Assembly (NCBI RefSeq): GCF_009741275.1
Contig: NZ_WOWS01000004.1
Location: forward strand, 1 to 64,000
DNA length: 64,000 nt
Source of the DNA: Winogradskyella endarachnes
GTDB taxonomy: Bacteria > Bacteroidota > Bacteroidia > Flavobacteriales > Flavobacteriaceae
Direction of reading: 5' to 3'
Each line of letters begins with the position of its first letter. The stretch's first letter is position 1. A program made the position numbers and the translations under genes. Below, piece by piece: positions 61,718 to 64,000 of this stretch. The notes under the pieces are model-generated. The model was not told where the DNA came from. It made no database searches and saw only the letters and a list, made by a program, of their open reading frames with translations.

Positions 61718-63214
61718 ATGAAATTAGAGAGTTTAGAAAAAGACCATTATTATCATATCTACAATCGAGGAATCAATGGTTGTAACATATACAATTCAGA
61801 TGAGAACAAACGTTATTTTCTTCAATTAACAGGAAAGTATCTAAATGAAAAAGCCAATATTTCTGCTTATGCCCTTCTAGATAATCATTTTCATTTTTTA
61901 ATTCAGGTAAATTGCAAAACCGAAGAGATAACCCAAGCTTTTTCAAATCTTTTTAATTCCTATTCGAAAGCATTCAACAAGCAAAACAATAGAACAGGAA
62001 GCCTTTTTGAAAAACATTTCAAACGAAAAAAAATAGATACAGAGGCATATTTCAAAACCGTTTTTTGTTACATTCATCATAATCCAATTAAAGATTGGGA
62101 ACATTATACGTTTTCTTCATTCCATTATTATATGAATGAAAATACACCTAACTATTTTTCATTAGATAAAACTTACAGTTTAAAGTTATTTGATGATATA
62201 AATAATCTAAAATATATGCATAATCAATTTAAGGATGAAGACCTACAAGGTTTCGAAAACCTCGCAGGTCAGGAAACCAAAGAGCCTGAAGGTTTTAAAC
62301 CAAATACAATTATAAAAGATAAATTCTTCAACTACATCAACCAATTACAAGACACCATCACTTCAAAGCTTGAAGAAGTTGATGGAAAAGCCAAATTTCA
62401 AGAAGACCTTTGGGACCGACCAGAAGGTGGTGGCGGACGAACACGTGTTATAGAAAATGGCAATGTTTTTGAAAAAGGTGGTGTTAATATTTCTGGTGTT
62501 CATGGTAAATTGCCGGACTCAATGCAAAAATACTTTGGTGTAGAAGATGCCGATTTTTTTGCTTGTGGATTAAGTTTAGTATTACATCCTACAAATCCGA
62601 TGGTTCCGACTGTTCACGCGAATTGGCGCTATTTTGAAATGTATGATAAAGACGGTAACATTGTAGACCAATGGTTTGGTGGCGGACAAGATTTAACGCC
62701 TTACTACCTATTTGAAGAAGACGCCAAACACTTCCACCAAATTTGCAAAACCGCTTGCGATAAACATAACCCAGAATTTTACCCAAAATATAAAGCACGA
62801 TGCGATGAATATTTTTACAACGCACACCGAAATGAAGGTCGTGGTTTAGGTGGTTTATTCTTTGATTACTGTAAAGCAACTGACGAGATGAACATGCAAA
62901 ACTGGTACGATTTTGTCACTGAAGTTGGGGACAGTTTCTTAGAAGCATACGTCCCAATTGTTGAAAAACGAAAAACTTTAGAATTTACCATAGCGCAACG
63001 CGACTGGCAAGAAATTAGAAGAGGACGTTATGTAGAATTCAATTTAGTACATGATAAAGGCACCTTATTTGGGTTAAAAACTAATGGTCGAATTGAAAGT
63101 ATCCTTATGAGTTTACCACCACATGTGCAATGGGTTTACGACCATCATCCGGAGGTCGGAAGCGAAGAAGAGAAATTGATTAAGGTATTGCAAAATCCTG
63201 TGGATTGGGTGTAA
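61718..63214 (+). CDS. hemF: In-frame fusion: REP-associated tyrosine transposase plus coproporphyrinogen-III oxidase (HemF)
   Basis: A 498-codon frame from ATG at 61718. Residues 1-~175 are a Y1-type RAYT transposase: YHIYNRGINGCNIY, the HUH motif NHFHFL (His57/His59), NRTGSLFEKHFKRKKI and a candidate nucleophile Tyr118 in CYIHHNP. Residues ~176-185 are encoded by the right REP palindrome. From Ile199 on the sequence is a complete, oxygen-dependent HemF (KFQEDLWDRPEGGGGRTRV, NPMVPTVHANWRYFE, FGGGQDLTPYY, RGRYVEFNLVHDKGT). The expected HemF start codon reads ATA (62312-62314) and no ATG, GTG or TTG lies in frame between the palindrome and it. HemF therefore appears translatable only as a chimera, or from a rare ATT/ATA start. 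Confidence 0.85.
   Translation: MKLESLEKDHYYHIYNRGINGCNIYNSDENKRYFLQLTGKYLNEKANISAYALLDNHFHFLIQVNCKTEEITQAFSNLFNSYSKAFNKQNNRTGSLFEKHFKRKKIDTEAYFKTVFCYIHHNPIKDWEHYTFSSFHYYMNENTPNYFSLDKTYSLKLFDDINNLKYMHNQFKDEDLQGFENLAGQETKEPEGFKPNTIIKDKFFNYINQLQDTITSKLEEVDGKAKFQEDLWDRPEGGGGRTRVIENGNVFEKGGVNISGVHGKLPDSMQKYFGVEDADFFACGLSLVLHPTNPMVPTVHANWRYFEMYDKDGNIVDQWFGGGQDLTPYYLFEEDAKHFHQICKTACDKHNPEFYPKYKARCDEYFYNAHRNEGRGLGGLFFDYCKATDEMNMQNWYDFVTEVGDSFLEAYVPIVEKRKTLEFTIAQRDWQEIRRGRYVEFNLVHDKGTLFGLKTNGRIESILMSLPPHVQWVYDHHPEVGSEEEKLIKVLQNPVDWV
62240..62270. repeat. REP-like palindrome d inside the fused coding frame
   Basis: GACCTACAAGGTTT and AAACCTCGCAGGTC arms with two non-complementary positions. It is translated as part of the linker between transposase and HemF. 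Confidence 0.8.
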
Positions 63215-63220
63215 GAAGCC

Positions 63221-63240
63221 CCTTAATCCCCAAAGGGGAA
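63221..63240. repeat. Second palindrome type after hemF
   Basis: CCCCTTAAT and CCCCAAAGGGG words form a short hairpin a few bases after the hemF stop. It is different in sequence from the CCTGCAAGG family and may act as a terminator or another REP type. Confidence 0.45.
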
Positions 63241-63270
63241 ACTGTTACACCAAATAATTAGCCTAACTAA

Positions 63271-63301
63271 GACCTAGCAGGTTTTAAAAACCTAGCAGGT
63301 C
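63271..63301. repeat. REP-like palindrome e
   Basis: GACCTAGCAGG, AT-rich loop, CCTAGCAGGTC. Same family as the palindromes around the transposase. Confidence 0.7.
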
Positions 63302-63342
63302 TACTGGCCTGAGACATATATCATTCCATGACTATCATTAAT

Positions 63343-63369
63343 CCTGCACGGTTTCCAAAACCTTGTAGG
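63343..63369. repeat. REP-like palindrome f
   Basis: CCTGCACGGTTT and AAACCTTGTAGG arms, two mismatches. It lies 31 bases before the next gene. Confidence 0.7.
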
Positions 63370-63400
63370 TATCAATCAGAGAAATATCTTAAATTCAACC

Positions 63401-63787
63401 ATGAATTGCTACTGCGGAACCAATAAAACTTACCAAGACTGCTGCGAAGTTTTCCATCTTAACAGCGGAAAAACAGACACAGCTGAACAACTAATGCGTT
63501 CTAGATATTCCGCTTTTGTCCTTGCCAATGGCGATTATCTTATGGCAACACATCATCAATCGACACGACCAATAAAAGAGAAAAAAGCGATTGTGAAATG
63601 GGCAAAATCTGTAAAATGGATTAAACTAGAAGTTTTAGAAACAACTAAAGGCTCTGAGAATGATACTGAAGGTACCGTGACTTTTAACGCCTATTTTTTT
63701 GAAAACGGAAAAGTAGATGCTATCCATGAAAAATCGGCCTTTGTAAAAGAAGATAATCGTTGGTTTTATTTAGGATTGAGTGAATAG
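63401..63787 (+). CDS. YchJ-family protein with SEC-C zinc motif
   Basis: A 128-residue protein. The N-terminal CYCGTNKTYQDCC is a SEC-C-type zinc-binding motif, and TAEQLMRSRYSAFVLANGDYL and FFENGKVDAIHEKSAFVKEDNRWFYL are characteristic of the YchJ (UPF0225) NTF2-like fold. The function is unknown. Flanked by REP-like palindromes on both sides. Confidence 0.9.
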   Translation: MNCYCGTNKTYQDCCEVFHLNSGKTDTAEQLMRSRYSAFVLANGDYLMATHHQSTRPIKEKKAIVKWAKSVKWIKLEVLETTKGSENDTEGTVTFNAYFFENGKVDAIHEKSAFVKEDNRWFYLGLSE

Positions 63788-63800
63788 ACATTAAAACTAA

Positions 63801-63836
63801 GACCTGACCTTGCAGTTTTTAAAAACCCAGCAGGTC
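63801..63836. repeat. REP-like palindrome g
   Basis: GACCTGACCTTGCAG, AT-rich loop, ACCCAGCAGGTC. A degenerate family member between two convergent genes. Confidence 0.6.
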
Positions 63837-63854
63837 TGCATGATAATTATAATA

Positions 63855-64000
63855 TCACTTCCAAACTATAACCTCTTTAGTTACTTCTTTAAAGGCATTA
63901 TAAACATGAAACAAGCGTGCTTTTAACAACAGTTTTCTTCCCTCAACGCTGCGCGTAAAGAATAATTTATTTCTTCCTAAATTCTTCGTCCAATGTTTTT
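63855..64000 (-). CDS. C-terminal end of an unidentified gene, cut by window edge
   Basis: The minus-strand frame is open from the window edge to TGA at 63855-63857 and encodes KHWTKNLGRNKLFFTRSVEG followed by a helical tail ending VIVWK. It looks like a real protein end (basic, mixed helix) and is convergent with the YchJ gene. The family cannot be named from 47 residues. Confidence 0.5.
   Translation of the reverse strand, partial: KHWTKNLGRNKLFFTRSVEGRKLLLKARLFHVYNAFKEVTKEVIVWK

Larger units (their letters stand above)
61662..62270 (+). mobile_element. REP-flanked RAYT unit inserted at the start of hemF
   Basis: A REP-associated tyrosine transposase reading frame lies between REP palindrome c (61662-61688) and palindrome d (62240-62270). 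Transposase genes of this family mobilise or maintain the REP palindromes that flank them. The transposase has no stop before the right palindrome and continues into hemF. No target duplication is evident by eye. Confidence 0.7.

Noticed and set aside
63221..63240. Firm call of an intrinsic terminator after hemF
   Set aside because: The hairpin is short and is not followed by a T-run, so it is listed only as a repeat.
61490..63836. The spaced palindromes as a CRISPR array
   Set aside because: Spacing is irregular (tens to over a thousand bases), genes lie between them, and each unit is itself a palindrome with variation. No cas gene is present.

Overview
The window is a low-GC (about one third G+C by eye) chromosomal segment from a member of the Bacteroidota, almost certainly Flavobacteriaceae. 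Four lines of evidence support this. Many genes are preceded by the Bacteroidota -7 element TAnnTTTG. Signal peptides typically end in AQ or SQ. One peptidase ends in a type IX secretion sorting domain. Several families are typical of the group: an HemC-HemD fusion, a short-chain threonine dehydrogenase, an acyl-ACP desaturase and metal permeases with a winged-helix tail.

Region 1 (1-10.8 kb) is accessory DNA. It opens with the end of an IS3-family element. It continues with a run of unrelated genes, all on the plus strand: an erythromycin-esterase-like protein, an aldo/keto reductase, a secreted amidohydrolase, a broken secreted protein, an SDR/DUF1097/AraC module, a thioredoxin-reductase-like flavoprotein, and small hypothetical or broken genes. 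Long imperfect palindromes follow several of these genes. The best ones have the R''/R' architecture of integron attC sites (GCCTAAC ... GTTAGGC), and several degenerate copies are present. I read this as a sedentary integron cassette array, or a cluster of attC sites lacking an integrase, since no integrase is in view.

Region 2 (10.8-28 kb) holds a LysR/YeiH pair with a striking repeated operator, a second SDR/AraC module, envelope and housekeeping genes (threonine dehydrogenase, RseP, an M1 peptidase with a T9SS domain, a Sco protein), tRNA-Asn, and the ferrous-iron uptake operon feoA-feoB-small Cys-rich protein. Region 3 (28.5-35.7 kb) is a metal-homeostasis cluster. A DtxR/MntR-type repressor is divergent from a TonB receptor, with a palindromic operator between them, followed by a Mn/Zn-type ABC transporter (lipoprotein, ATPase, two permeases). 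Region 4 (35.7-41.6 kb) contains a TerB-DnaJ protein, a bacilliredoxin, a VWA lipoprotein and a lipid cluster (PlsC, acyl-ACP desaturase, HD hydrolase).

Region 5 (41.6-45.2 kb) looks like an undescribed regulon. An AraC-type regulator is followed by four copies of a 66-bp promoter element with exactly conserved internal spacing (RGTTAATT-N25-TGTTTTCW-N17-TAnnTTTG). They precede two paralogous secreted proteins, a short apparently non-coding transcript with its own terminator, and a 40-residue membrane peptide.

Region 6 (45.2-64 kb) contains a crotonase, an NtrY-like kinase and the haem biosynthesis genes: hemJ and hemH on the minus strand; hemA, hemCD, hemE and hemF on the plus strand. The last of these is remarkable. 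A REP-associated tyrosine transposase, flanked by REP palindromes, lies immediately upstream of hemF and reads through its right-hand palindrome in frame into hemF. The expected hemF ATG is ATA, so the only conventional start gives a transposase-HemF chimera. Related palindromes are scattered over the last 2.5 kb.
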